Assembly (NCBI GenBank): GCA_934654755.1
Contig: CAKUGQ010000012.1
Location: 1 to 64,000 of the forward strand
Reading direction: 5' to 3'
DNA length: 64,000 nt
Source of the DNA: an uncultured Oscillospiraceae bacterium
GTDB lineage: Bacteria > Bacillota > Clostridia > Oscillospirales > Oscillospiraceae
The notes under the pieces are model-generated. The model did no database searches. It was not told the DNA's origin and saw only the letters and a program-made list of their open reading frames with translations. Of the stretch, positions 45,287 to 54,180 are shown piece by piece. Position 1 is the stretch's first letter; each line of letters begins with the position of its first letter. The position numbers and the translations under genes were made by a program.

Positions 45287-47797
45287 ATGGCAAACAGACG
45301 TAAAAAGCCCGCGGCCGCGCCGAAGAAAAAGACGGAAAACCAGAATCGCCGTGAACTGATCGGAATTGTCCTGTTGCTTGCGGCGTTATATGCCGTGCTC
45401 TGTTGGTTTAATACGGAGGCGTTCCTCCTGAAGCATAGTGTGGCCTTCCTCACCGGCGTCATCGGCCAGGTGGGACGCTATCTGCTGCCCGTAGCACTGA
45501 CCTACGCAGCCATTTTGCTGTTCCGCGGCGGAAAACAACCGATTTCTCTGCGTATTTTCTGCGCGTTTACCGTGCTTCTGACCGCTTCGGGGCTGTATCA
45601 GGTGTTTTTTTGCAATGTAAGTACATATTCCGAGCTCTATGCCGCCGGCAAGCTTGGTCAGAGTGGCGGCCTTTTCCCAGGGGCCATTGCACTGCTGCTG
45701 ACAAACTGCATTACGCGTGTCGGTGCGGGGATTGTGTTTGTATTGCTTCTGCTGCTCCAGATTATGACACTGCTGCGGATAACCGTCAACAGCCTGATTA
45801 CCGCCATTAAAAACCGTCCCCGTGTTGAAAAGGCGGTACAGGAACCGGAGCAGGATCCGGCGGAGCGCCTGGTCAATCATGTTGCGACAAAGCATATTGA
45901 GCGCGTTGAAAAACGTCGTGCCAATATCAAAGATTTTGACTTGCCGGTGGATGATCCGCCTGTGATCGAAAAGAAAAAGCCACAGCGCAAGCGTGTTCCT
46001 GCTCCGGATGAATATCTGCTTGCCCAGCAGAAGGATGAGCAAAAGCCGTTTTCCGGTCGTCAGGTCACGATCGACGAGTTTGATCTGAGTGAGCGGCAGC
46101 CGGAGCCCGCCGCCGAACCGATTCCGGAGGCTGCAGCGGCGCCTGCGGCGGAAGCTGTGCTTCAGGAGGCCTTCAATGAAGAGCCGGTCGCCGTGAATCC
46201 GTCCCCGGTGCAGGAGAAACTGAAGAAGGGCGAAGCGACGCAAAATGCGGCGTTGATTGCCGAGCAGATCGACGCTGCGCCTCAGGCGCAGGAATACCAG
46301 TTCCCGCCGGTCTCGCTGCTGACGCTCAGACGGCAGGGGATGATCGATGCCTCCTCCGAAATGCGCGAGAACTCACGACGCCTTGCCGATACGCTTCAGA
46401 GCTTCGGTATCGAGCCGCACATTGTCGATGTTGTGCGCGGTCCGTCCGTGACACGTTTTGAGCTGGAGCTGGAGCGCGGCGTAAAACTCAACAAGATTAC
46501 CAATCTGGCTGATGATATTGCTTTGGCACTCGGTGCGTCGGGTGTGCGTATTTCGGCGATTCCGGACAAGATTTCCGTTGTTGGCATCGAGGTGCCAAAC
46601 AAGTCGGTCTATACCGTCTTTGCCCGCGAGGTAATCGACTCGCCTACGTTCAAAAACAGCAAATCCAAGCTGTCCTTTGCCGTCGGAAAGGACATCAGCG
46701 GCAACTGTATTGTCGGCGATATTGCCAAGCTGCCGCATATGCTGATTGCCGGCACCACCGGCTCCGGTAAGTCCGTGTGCATGAACACGATTATTTTGTC
46801 GCTGCTTTACAAGGCAAAGCCAAACGAAGTGCGAATGATCATGGTCGATCCGAAGATGGTCGAGCTGGGGGTTTACAACGGAATTCCGCATTTGCTGGTG
46901 CCCGTTGTGACGGATCCGAAAAAGGCTGCGGGCGCGCTTCAATGGACGGTTGTTGAAATGCTGCGGCGATATCGCATCATGTCTGAGGAGGGTGTGCGTG
47001 ATATTGAATCCTATAACAAAGCCATTGCCGCCGACCCGGAGCAGAAGCCAATGGAGCAGATTGTCGTAATCATCGACGAGCTGGCGGACCTGATGCTTGT
47101 TGCGGCCAAAGAGGTCGAAGAATCCATCTGCCGTATTGCGCAGATGGGCCGCGCTTCGGGTATCCACCTGGTGATTGCTACGCAGCGTCCGTCTGCAGAT
47201 GTTATCACCGGACTGATGAAGGCGAACATCCCTTCACGAATCGCTTTTGCGGTTGCGTCTGCGATGGAATCGCGCATTATTCTTGACACACCGGGAGCTG
47301 AAAAGCTGCTCGGGAAAGGTGATATGCTTTTTGCTCCGCTTGGACAGGGAAAGCCGAAACGCGTACAGGGCTGCTTTGTCAGTGATGAGGAAATTCAGAA
47401 CGTGATTTCGGAGATCAAGTCGCAATACGCTTCGGACTACTCCAGTGATGTGATGCAGCAGATCGAAAAGCGTGCGGAACAGAGTGGGAAAAGCGGCTCG
47501 ACCGGCGGAGATGCGGGCCGACCGGCCGATACCGACGGCGGCGACGAGCTGCTTCCTGCGGCTGTGGATGTCATCCTGGAGACGGGGCAGGCCTCCGTTT
47601 CGCTCTTGCAGCGCCGCTTAAAACTCGGCTATGCACGCGCCGCGCGCATTGTCGATGAAATGGAGGAGCGCGGCATTGTCGGCCCCCTTGAGGGAGCTAA
47701 GCCGCGTCAGCTTCTGATCACCCGTGAGCAATGGGCGCAGATGAAACAGGGCGGGGTTGTCCCTGCTGCGCCGTCCGTAGAGGACGAAATTCCCTGA
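45287..47797 (+). CDS. spoIIIE: DNA translocase FtsK/SpoIIIE
   Basis: Pumps chromosomal DNA through the septum. 836 residues: four N-terminal membrane segments (about 20-170), a Pro/Glu/Ala-rich linker, the motor domain with Walker A GTTGSGKSV and Walker B VVIIDELADLM, and the winged-helix gamma domain at the end (LQRRLKLGYARAARIVDEME) that reads SRS/KOPS sites. In spore formers this protein moves the chromosome into the forespore. One such gene is seen in the window; FtsK versus SpoIIIE naming is by custom. ATG follows GAGGAGG. Confidence 0.95.
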   Translation: MANRRKKPAAAPKKKTENQNRRELIGIVLLLAALYAVLCWFNTEAFLLKHSVAFLTGVIGQVGRYLLPVALTYAAILLFRGGKQPISLRIFCAFTVLLTASGLYQVFFCNVSTYSELYAAGKLGQSGGLFPGAIALLLTNCITRVGAGIVFVLLLLLQIMTLLRITVNSLITAIKNRPRVEKAVQEPEQDPAERLVNHVATKHIERVEKRRANIKDFDLPVDDPPVIEKKKPQRKRVPAPDEYLLAQQKDEQKPFSGRQVTIDEFDLSERQPEPAAEPIPEAAAAPAAEAVLQEAFNEEPVAVNPSPVQEKLKKGEATQNAALIAEQIDAAPQAQEYQFPPVSLLTLRRQGMIDASSEMRENSRRLADTLQSFGIEPHIVDVVRGPSVTRFELELERGVKLNKITNLADDIALALGASGVRISAIPDKISVVGIEVPNKSVYTVFAREVIDSPTFKNSKSKLSFAVGKDISGNCIVGDIAKLPHMLIAGTTGSGKSVCMNTIILSLLYKAKPNEVRMIMVDPKMVELGVYNGIPHLLVPVVTDPKKAAGALQWTVVEMLRRYRIMSEEGVRDIESYNKAIAADPEQKPMEQIVVIIDELADLMLVAAKEVEESICRIAQMGRASGIHLVIATQRPSADVITGLMKANIPSRIAFAVASAMESRIILDTPGAEKLLGKGDMLFAPLGQGKPKRVQGCFVSDEEIQNVISEIKSQYASDYSSDVMQQIEKRAEQSGKSGSTGGDAGRPADTDGGDELLPAAVDVILETGQASVSLLQRRLKLGYARAARIVDEMEERGIVGPLEGAKPRQLLITREQWAQMKQGGVVPAAPSVEDEIP

Positions 47798-47865
47798 CAG
47801 AATCCACGAAGCGGTTCTGAATAATTGCGTTGCATCCGCTCTGCGGAGCGACAGCAGGAGGTTTT

Positions 47866-48477
47866 ATGAATCATACCACAGGCACAAAAATTCAGAGAAT
47901 GGTAGGGACTGCCATTCTCGCTGCAATTGTCGTTGTGTTGCAGCTTGTTGTCGGCAGCATCAAGATCGGACCGGTTTCGTTTACGCTTTCTCTGGTCCCG
48001 ATCGTGATCGGTGCGGCTGTCTACGGTACGGCCGTCGGCGGTATCCTCGGTGGCGTTTTCGGCTTGATTGTTTTTATCGGCTGTGCCAATGGAACAGACT
48101 TTGGCGGAAACATCCTGTTTGCGGCCAATCCATTCCTCTGCTTCCTGACCTGCATGGTCAAGGGCTGTGCCTCCGGCGTCAGTGCGGGACTGGTCTACCG
48201 TCTGTGCAGCAAAAAGGCGAGCAGACTAGGCGCACAGACCCTTGCGACGATTCCGGCGGCTATCATTGCGCCTATCGTAAACACAGGGCTGTTCTGTGCG
48301 GCAATGGTGCTGTTTTTCAATGACACACTCCTGGCTTGGGCGGGTGATAAGCCGGTTGTGAGCTACATGCTCTTCGGGCTGGCCGGCATCAACTTTGTGA
48401 TAGAGATGGCGATCAATCTGGTGCTTAGTCCCGGAATTGCCACGGCAATCCGAGCAATCCGAAAAAGCAGGACATAA
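47866..48477 (+). CDS. ECF transporter S component (substrate unknown)
   Basis: 203 residues, six membrane segments, with the small-residue-rich SFTLSLVPIVIGAAVYG and GGVFGLIVF typical of S components such as PanT. It captures a vitamin-like substrate and uses a shared EcfT-EcfA module encoded elsewhere. ATG at 47866 follows CAGGAGG. No riboswitch was seen upstream that would tell the ligand. Confidence 0.75.
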   Translation: MNHTTGTKIQRMVGTAILAAIVVVLQLVVGSIKIGPVSFTLSLVPIVIGAAVYGTAVGGILGGVFGLIVFIGCANGTDFGGNILFAANPFLCFLTCMVKGCASGVSAGLVYRLCSKKASRLGAQTLATIPAAIIAPIVNTGLFCAAMVLFFNDTLLAWAGDKPVVSYMLFGLAGINFVIEMAINLVLSPGIATAIRAIRKSRT

Positions 48478-48501
48478 TACAAGATTTTTTTCGACACGCT
48501 G

Positions 48502-48532
48502 AGCCGTGCACCGTTCGGTGCACGGCTTTTTG
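48502..48532 (+). terminator. Terminator after the ECF S component
   Basis: An 11-bp stem (48502-48512 with 48517-48527) around GTTC and a TTTTT tail; isolates the spoIIIA operon. Confidence 0.88.
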
Positions 48533-48581
48533 CGTTCTTTTTTCCGCACGTCGGACATACCCTCTGCTGGGAGGGATTAAC

Positions 48582-49463
48582 ATGGTAATAACGCCTGAGC
48601 TGCGACAGGCATTTGCGCCCGTACCGGACGAGCTTCGCGCGCGAATCGTGCGCAGGCTCCCGCAGGAGCCTCTGGAGGAGCTGCGGCTGAAATGTGAGGC
48701 GCCGGTCATCGCCCGGACGGCACGCGGCGAGTACGTTCTGGACGACGTGACCGCTTCAGGCAGCATGGTTCGTGCCTGCGTCGAGTCGGCCTGTGCACAC
48801 TCGGTCTATGCGGCGCAAAATATGCTGCGGCAGGGCTATGTGATCCTTCCCGGTGGACACCGGATGGGGCTGTGCGGCACAGGTGTCTATCAGAGCGGAG
48901 AGTTGACAACCTTGCGCGAAATCTCCTCCGTAAATCTTCGCGTTGCGCGACAGTGTACCGGCTGTGCAGAGCGCCCTGCGGGTTTTCTTTGGACGCACCC
49001 GCAATCATCTCTGATTCTCGGACCGCCGGGACGCGGAAAAACGACACTGCTCCGCGAGCTGATCCGAACCATGGCAGGACGGTTCGGCTGGCGGGTGGGT
49101 GTTGTGGATGAGCGACAGGAACTGGCTGCCTGTCTGAACGGTGTGCCGCAGCTCGACGTTGGCTTGCGCAGCGATATTCTCAGTGGAGTAGGAAAGGCGC
49201 AGGGGGTTGAGCTTCTGCTTCGCTCCATGCGGCCACAATGGATTGCACTCGATGAAATTACGGCGGAGTCGGATGTCGTTTCGGTGTCGCGTGCAGCCTA
49301 CTGCGGCGTGCGGTTCCTGGCGACGGTACATGCAGACTCACGAGAGGAGCTCTCACATCGCCCGGTCTATCGGATGCTGCTGGCGCAGCGCGTTTTTGAG
49401 AATCTCCTGACGATCCTGCCGGATCGAACGGTGTGTACGGAAAGGATGAACAGGGATGATTAA
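48582..49463 (+). CDS. spoIIIAA: Stage III sporulation protein AA (ATPase)
   Basis: Secretion-type ATPase of the mother-cell side of the SpoIIIA-SpoIIQ channel. 293 residues with Walker A GPPGRGKTTLLRELI and the box IALDEITAESDV. ATG at 48582 follows GGGAGGG. First of eight spoIIIA genes present in order. A mother-cell sigma-E promoter is expected upstream, but I could not identify one with confidence. Confidence 0.95.
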   Translation: MVITPELRQAFAPVPDELRARIVRRLPQEPLEELRLKCEAPVIARTARGEYVLDDVTASGSMVRACVESACAHSVYAAQNMLRQGYVILPGGHRMGLCGTGVYQSGELTTLREISSVNLRVARQCTGCAERPAGFLWTHPQSSLILGPPGRGKTTLLRELIRTMAGRFGWRVGVVDERQELAACLNGVPQLDVGLRSDILSGVGKAQGVELLLRSMRPQWIALDEITAESDVVSVSRAAYCGVRFLATVHADSREELSHRPVYRMLLAQRVFENLLTILPDRTVCTERMNRDD

Positions 49464-49965
49464 AATGATTGGTATTGTCTGCGTGCTTTTCGGCGCAGGC
49501 GGTTTCGGTGTCAGACAGACGCTGAAATTTATGGCGCAGAGACGCCAGCTTGCATCGCTGCGCTCTGCGTTGGAGCTTTTGAAATGCGAGATGAATTACA
49601 CGGTGCGAACGCTCCCGATGCTCTGCCGCAGCGTGCGAACGCGCATCGACGGCCCGGTCGGTTCCTTTTTTGGGAGCTTTGCCGAGTTGCTGGAGAAATC
49701 AAACAATGTCGAGCGGGCAGCCGCCGCTGCGGTATCCGAAACACATGCGCTTGAGTTGCCGCGAGAGGCGGTTATGGCACTCCTGGAGGTCTGTACCGGT
49801 CTCGGACGTTATGACCTCGATGGTGCAAATCGCATTCTGTCACTGGCGCTTCAGCGGATCGATACGGCGATCGAACGCTGTGAACAGGAACGCCGTCCAC
49901 TGGCACGCAGTTATATCCTGCTGAGTCTCTGTGCAGGCGCGGCGGTTGTAATCCTTTCGGTGTAG
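49456..49965 (+). CDS. spoIIIAB: Stage III sporulation protein AB
   Basis: 169 residues; N-terminal membrane segment, then a helical domain resembling type II secretion GspF, and a C-terminal membrane segment. Overlaps spoIIIAA by eight bases. Confidence 0.92.
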   Translation: MIKMIGIVCVLFGAGGFGVRQTLKFMAQRRQLASLRSALELLKCEMNYTVRTLPMLCRSVRTRIDGPVGSFFGSFAELLEKSNNVERAAAAAVSETHALELPREAVMALLEVCTGLGRYDLDGANRILSLALQRIDTAIERCEQERRPLARSYILLSLCAGAAVVILSV

Positions 49966-49971
49966 GGATGT

Positions 49972-50166
49972 ATGCAGATCGATCTGATATTTAAAATCGC
50001 GGCTGTTGGCATCATTGTCTCCATTCTGAACCAGGTGCTCGTCCGTTCCGGCCGCGAAGAACAGGCGACGATGACAACGCTGGCGGGGCTTGTCGTAGTT
50101 CTCATCATTGTCGTACAGAAAATCGCTCAGCTTTTTGACCTGGTGAAAAACCTGTTTCATTTCTGA
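49972..50166 (+). CDS. spoIIIAC: Stage III sporulation protein AC
   Basis: 64 residues, two membrane segments, with the usual N-terminal IDLIFKIAAVGIIVSILNQVL. Small and often missed by gene finders. The next gene starts at its last base. Confidence 0.92.
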   Translation: MQIDLIFKIAAVGIIVSILNQVLVRSGREEQATMTTLAGLVVVLIIVVQKIAQLFDLVKNLFHF

Positions 50167-50558
50167 TGGCGGAATTAACAAAAATCTGTGCGCTTGGTGT
50201 CCTGTGCGTCATCCTGATCCAGCTTGTTAAAAAACACCGCGCAGAATTTGCACTCTTGTTATCCCTTTGTGCGATTGCATTGCTTGGAATCTGCCTTCTG
50301 GGTTTGTTGAAACCGCTTTTGACTTTTTTAACCAAGCTGCAGGCGCTTGCCGGGGTCGATTCGGCGTTGATGGAAGCGATGCTTAAAGTCATTGGTATCG
50401 GTATTCTGACACAGCTTGCTTCTACCGTCTGCGCAGATGCGGGGGAAAACGCCGTCGCTAAAACGGTGGAGTTGTGCGGCGGTGCGTTGGCGGTGTGTGT
50501 GGCGCTGCCGCTGATGGAGGCCGTGCTGGAGCTGCTCCAGACGATGGGCGGAGGATGA
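50166..50558 (+). CDS. spoIIIAD: Stage III sporulation protein AD
   Basis: 130 residues, three or four membrane segments, placed between AC and AE. Overlaps the AC stop by one base (TGATG). Confidence 0.92.
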   Translation: MAELTKICALGVLCVILIQLVKKHRAEFALLLSLCAIALLGICLLGLLKPLLTFLTKLQALAGVDSALMEAMLKVIGIGILTQLASTVCADAGENAVAKTVELCGGALAVCVALPLMEAVLELLQTMGGG

Positions 50559-50559
50559 T

Positions 50560-51633
50560 ATGCGGAAGCTGTTTTTTACGATCCTTGTTTTGCTTTTTCT
50601 ATGCACACATGTGCTTGCGCAGGAGAGCGTTTTGCCGGACACGGATGATTTGGCGCAGTCTTTGCCGAAGGAAGCGGCGGAATTGATGGATGAAACATCC
50701 CCGACGCAGCAGCTTGATCTATGGTCGCAGGTCAAGCGGATTGTGAGGACCGCGCTTGCGGGAGGCGTCGATCCGCGAGAAAGTCTGCGCGTATGCGTTA
50801 TACTGCTCGCCGTAGCAATGCTCTGTGCGCTGACGCGGCTGATCTCGGACAATGCGGCGGACAACGCGGTTGCCTGTGCGGGTGCTCTGGGACTGTGCAC
50901 CGCCTTTCTTTTCGGATTCCGCAGCATGATGCAAATCGCCGTACAGGCACTTGAACAGATGACGGACTATACCGGCTGCCTTATGCCGATTCTTGCGGGA
51001 ACGGCGAGCATTCAGGGGGCGGTTGGGGCTTCCACGGCGCTTTACGGCGGAACCATGCTGTTTTCTCAACTTTTAATGCGTTTGATTACAACGCTGCTAA
51101 TTCCGGGGACTTACTTTTTCATTGCCGTAGCAACCGCTGAAGCGGCACTGCAGAACGAAACGCTTTCCGAGCTTCGCGAGCTTCTGGGTTGGTTGATCTC
51201 CAAAAGCCTGCGGATCATTCTGTATGTTTTTACCGCGTATATGACGCTCACCGGCGTTGTCAAAGGCGCGGCGGATGCTACGGCCGTCCGGGCAGCAAAG
51301 GCGGCATTGTCCGGAATGGTGCCTGTTGTCGGCGGAATCCTTTCCGACGCGTCGGAAACGCTGCTGGCGGGGGCAGGAATGCTGAAATCCACGGTTGGCG
51401 TGTTCGGTATGCTTGCTGTGCTTTCGATTTGTATTACGCCCTTCCTGCGTGTGGGATTGCAGTATCTCCTCCTCAAGCTGACCGCAGCGGTCAGTGGGAC
51501 AGTCGGGCTGAGGACTCACGTTGCCCTCATAAAGCATTTTTCTACGGCACTCGGATTTCTCCTGGGTATGTGCGGTGTATGTGCCATGCTCTCGCTTATC
51601 AGTGTGATTTGCTTTTTGAAGGTGGTGGTGTGA
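50560..51633 (+). CDS. spoIIIAE: Stage III sporulation protein AE
   Basis: 357 residues: a signal-peptide-like N-terminus, then about seven membrane segments. Largest membrane part of the channel base. GGAGG precedes ATG 50560. Confidence 0.93.
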   Translation: MRKLFFTILVLLFLCTHVLAQESVLPDTDDLAQSLPKEAAELMDETSPTQQLDLWSQVKRIVRTALAGGVDPRESLRVCVILLAVAMLCALTRLISDNAADNAVACAGALGLCTAFLFGFRSMMQIAVQALEQMTDYTGCLMPILAGTASIQGAVGASTALYGGTMLFSQLLMRLITTLLIPGTYFFIAVATAEAALQNETLSELRELLGWLISKSLRIILYVFTAYMTLTGVVKGAADATAVRAAKAALSGMVPVVGGILSDASETLLAGAGMLKSTVGVFGMLAVLSICITPFLRVGLQYLLLKLTAAVSGTVGLRTHVALIKHFSTALGFLLGMCGVCAMLSLISVICFLKVVV

Positions 51634-52124
51634 TGGAACAGCTTCGGGGTTATCTGGTTGCGATTGTTGCGGTGTGTATGATTTGCGTAATTGCGGGGCT
51701 GTTGGTGCGCGGCGGCCTTCCGGCGCGCATCACTCGTCTGGCGGGCGGGTTGTTGGTACTCCTGGCGGTTGCCGTTCCACTGCTTCGGCTGGATCTGAGC
51801 GGCCTGACCGAGCGGTTGGAAGAATACTGGTCCGTCCGGGACTTTGATGCGGAAGAATACACACGCCGCACCCAAAAAGCGCTGCGTGAGCAGCTCGCAC
51901 ATTCGGCGGAAAAACTGATCGTCGAATATGCGGCAGAGCTTGATGCACAGGTCACAGCGGAGGTTACGGTCAGTACGGACGATATTCCGGAGCCTTTGAC
52001 CGTGACCGTGACGGGGACTCTGGACGAAGAGCAGCTCCGCGCGCTCAGCGCCTATCTGCGCGACGCAATCGGAATCGCGCCCTCACGACAGAAATGGAGG
52101 CTACATGAAACAGAAGGATCTTAA
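51633..52124 (+). CDS. spoIIIAF: Stage III sporulation protein AF
   Basis: 163 residues: two N-terminal membrane segments and a soluble C-terminal domain with VTVTGTLDEEQLRALSAYL. Starts at the last base of spoIIIAE (TGATG). Confidence 0.9.
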   Translation: MEQLRGYLVAIVAVCMICVIAGLLVRGGLPARITRLAGGLLVLLAVAVPLLRLDLSGLTERLEEYWSVRDFDAEEYTRRTQKALREQLAHSAEKLIVEYAAELDAQVTAEVTVSTDDIPEPLTVTVTGTLDEEQLRALSAYLRDAIGIAPSRQKWRLHETEGS

Positions 52125-52644
52125 CGCATTGGTTGCACGGATGACGGCCGGGATCAAAAAGTACAAGTTTGTACTGCTGATTGCCGCCATCGGTGTGGTG
52201 CTTTTGCTTCTTCCGAGCGGAAAGGGAGACAGTACACAGGACACGGCGTCAACGCAGCAGAGCGAAACGCAGAATGTGAACGCTTTGGAATATGCTGAAG
52301 CGCTGGAGCAGCGACTGACGCGGCTTTTGATGCAGGTGGACGGTGCGGGGCGGGTAAGTGTATTATTGACGCTGCAAAACAGCGGGAGGACGCTCTACCA
52401 GAGCGATATACAGAGTGAGACGGACGGAACGACCACACGCCGCGAGGAGAAAACGGTGATTTTGTCCAGGAGCGGCTCATATAATGAAGCGGCAATCACC
52501 GCCGTGCTTTATCCCGGCTTTCAGGGCGCGCTCATCGTTTGCGAGGGCGCAGACAGTGCCGCCGTGCGTCTGTCAATCATCAATGCCGTCGCAGCGCTGA
52601 CCGGACTGAGTACGGAGAAGATCACGGTGGTCAAAATGAAATGA
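52105..52644 (+). CDS. spoIIIAG: Stage III sporulation protein AG
   Basis: 179 residues: one N-terminal membrane segment, then the ring-building motif domain that forms a large ring in the intermembrane space. Overlaps spoIIIAF by 20 bases. Confidence 0.9.
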   Translation: MKQKDLNALVARMTAGIKKYKFVLLIAAIGVVLLLLPSGKGDSTQDTASTQQSETQNVNALEYAEALEQRLTRLLMQVDGAGRVSVLLTLQNSGRTLYQSDIQSETDGTTTRREEKTVILSRSGSYNEAAITAVLYPGFQGALIVCEGADSAAVRLSIINAVAALTGLSTEKITVVKMK

Positions 52645-52658
52645 TGGAGGAATCGGGA

Positions 52659-53210
52659 ATGAAAACATGGAAACGCAATGCACTGATTGCAGGCGTTCTG
52701 GTCATCGTCTGTGCGGGGATCTATCTCAACTGGCTCTATACGGACGTCGCACCGGATCTGACAAAAACGCTCGACGCGAACAAGGTACTCGGTGAAGCAA
52801 CGTTGGTGCTCAACGACACCTCTGACTCGGCACAGACCGGCAGCGACACGATCAGCGAAGCGAACGAGTACTTCGCCAAGCTGCGCCTGTCGCGGCAGAC
52901 AACGCGCCAGCAGGCGATTCATACGCTTCAGGAAACGATCTCCTATGCGGAGGGAAGCGACATCAGCTCCATGAAAAAACAGCTTGAGCAGCTGATCGCC
53001 GACGCGTTGGCAGAATCACAGATTGAAAGTCTGATCCTGGCCAAGGGATATGCCGACTGTGTGGCATATATCAGCACGGACGGGGTAAGTCTTGCGGTTT
53101 CGGCGCCAAAGGGTGGTTTGACGCAAAACGATGTATCGCTTCTGGCCGATATCGTTATCGCGCAGACAGACTTTGAGCTGAGCGATATTCGCGTGATCGG
53201 AGTGGAATAG
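52659..53210 (+). CDS. spoIIIAH: Stage III sporulation protein AH
   Basis: 183 residues: one membrane segment, then a YscJ/FliF-like domain that binds SpoIIQ from the forespore. ATG at 52659 lies eight bases after GGAGG; an ATG at 52644 is possible. spoIIQ itself is not in this window. Confidence 0.9.
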   Translation: MKTWKRNALIAGVLVIVCAGIYLNWLYTDVAPDLTKTLDANKVLGEATLVLNDTSDSAQTGSDTISEANEYFAKLRLSRQTTRQQAIHTLQETISYAEGSDISSMKKQLEQLIADALAESQIESLILAKGYADCVAYISTDGVSLAVSAPKGGLTQNDVSLLADIVIAQTDFELSDIRVIGVE

Positions 53211-53213
53211 GGC

Positions 53214-53242
53214 TTGAAATTTCACGACAAATATGGTATAGT
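53214..53242 (+). promoter_or_regulatory. Promoter for the Asp23 gene
   Basis: TTGAAA (53214-53219), 17-base spacer, TATAGT (53237-53242), just after the spoIIIAH stop. Confidence 0.65.
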
Positions 53243-53288
53243 AGAAAGAAGCGAATCGCAACTCCACACTGAAGGGAAGGTACCCAAG

Positions 53289-53666
53289 ATGGCTGAAACG
53301 AAAGATTGCCTGATCCGTCCGCTCGACGGTGGTAAAATCATTATTTCCAGCGAGGTCGTTGCCTCCGTTGCCGCCTGCGCGGTGCGTGAGGTTGAAGGTG
53401 TTTACGCGCTGAGTATGACGCCGGCGATGGATCTTGCCGCGATCCTGTCCGGAAAGAACCTGCGCAAGGGTATCATGGTCGCAATGAACGGCGAAGAGGT
53501 CGCCATTTCCTGCAACCTGATCGTTAAACTTGGCGAATCTGTGATGACCGTTGCCAAAAATGTGCAGGAGGCCATTGCAAACGAGGTCGAAACAATGACG
53601 GGAGTCCGCCCGACGCAGGTCAATGTCAACATCAGCGGCATCGCCGCGCCGAAAGCGAAAAAATGA
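53289..53666 (+). CDS. Asp23/Gls24 family envelope stress protein
   Basis: 125 residues with the family core KIIISSEVVASVAACAVREV and VNISGI. Homologues sit at the membrane and are linked to envelope stress; gene neighbourhood before nusB is standard in Firmicutes (amaP/yqhY-like). YqhY is the closest named relative. ATG at 53289; a hairpin follows. Confidence 0.9.
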   Translation: MAETKDCLIRPLDGGKIIISSEVVASVAACAVREVEGVYALSMTPAMDLAAILSGKNLRKGIMVAMNGEEVAISCNLIVKLGESVMTVAKNVQEAIANEVETMTGVRPTQVNVNISGIAAPKAKK

Positions 53667-53672
53667 GGATTC

Positions 53673-53696
53673 CGGGGTGCTGGACTCAGCACCCCG
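53673..53696 (+). terminator. Hairpin between Asp23 gene and nusB
   Basis: CGGGGTGCTG / CAGCACCCCG around GACT: a perfect 10-bp stem but no T-run. Partial attenuation is possible. Confidence 0.55.
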
Positions 53697-53724
53697 AATT
53701 TCCGTGTACGAGAGGAGAAAAACT

Positions 53725-54180
53725 ATGACACGCTCGAATGCCCGAGAGCTGGCGGTCCATCTGATCTACGAGCTGGACTACACCGGAGAGCTGCCCGAGG
53801 AGGCTATTGCCACGCGCCTGGATAAAGAGGTTTATGCCGATCTGGCGGGGGAGAACGAGGTCTATGCCGAACGCCCCAGCAAAAAGCAGCTTGCCTATAT
53901 TCAAAACTGCGTATCGGGTGTGTTTATACATCAGCAGACGCTTGACGAAGCCATTGCCAAAAACGCAATTGGCTGGGGCGTTCACCGCATTTCGCGCCTG
54001 ACGAAGGCCGCGCTGCGGCTTGCAATGTATGAGATTCTCTACGTAGAGGACGTACCGACTGCCGTCGCCATCAACGAGTGCGTTGAGCTGACGCGCAGAT
54101 ATGAGGACGATTCCGTTGTCTCATTCGTAAACGGTGTGCTCGGCAGCTTCGCCCGTAGCCTGACGGAGGCGGCGCGATGA
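53725..54180 (+). CDS. nusB: Transcription antitermination factor NusB
   Basis: Helps rRNA antitermination. 151 residues; all-helical with ARELAVHLIYELDY near the N-terminus and VPTAVAINECVELTRRY, EDDSVVSFVNGVLGSFAR near the end. ATG at 53725 follows GAGAGGAG. Confidence 0.95.
   Translation: MTRSNARELAVHLIYELDYTGELPEEAIATRLDKEVYADLAGENEVYAERPSKKQLAYIQNCVSGVFIHQQTLDEAIAKNAIGWGVHRISRLTKAALRLAMYEILYVEDVPTAVAINECVELTRRYEDDSVVSFVNGVLGSFARSLTEAAR

Noticed and set aside
48533..48581. Sigma-E promoter before spoIIIAA
   Set aside because: A CATACCCT near 48556 is similar to the -10, but there is no matching -35 at the right distance, so it was not called.
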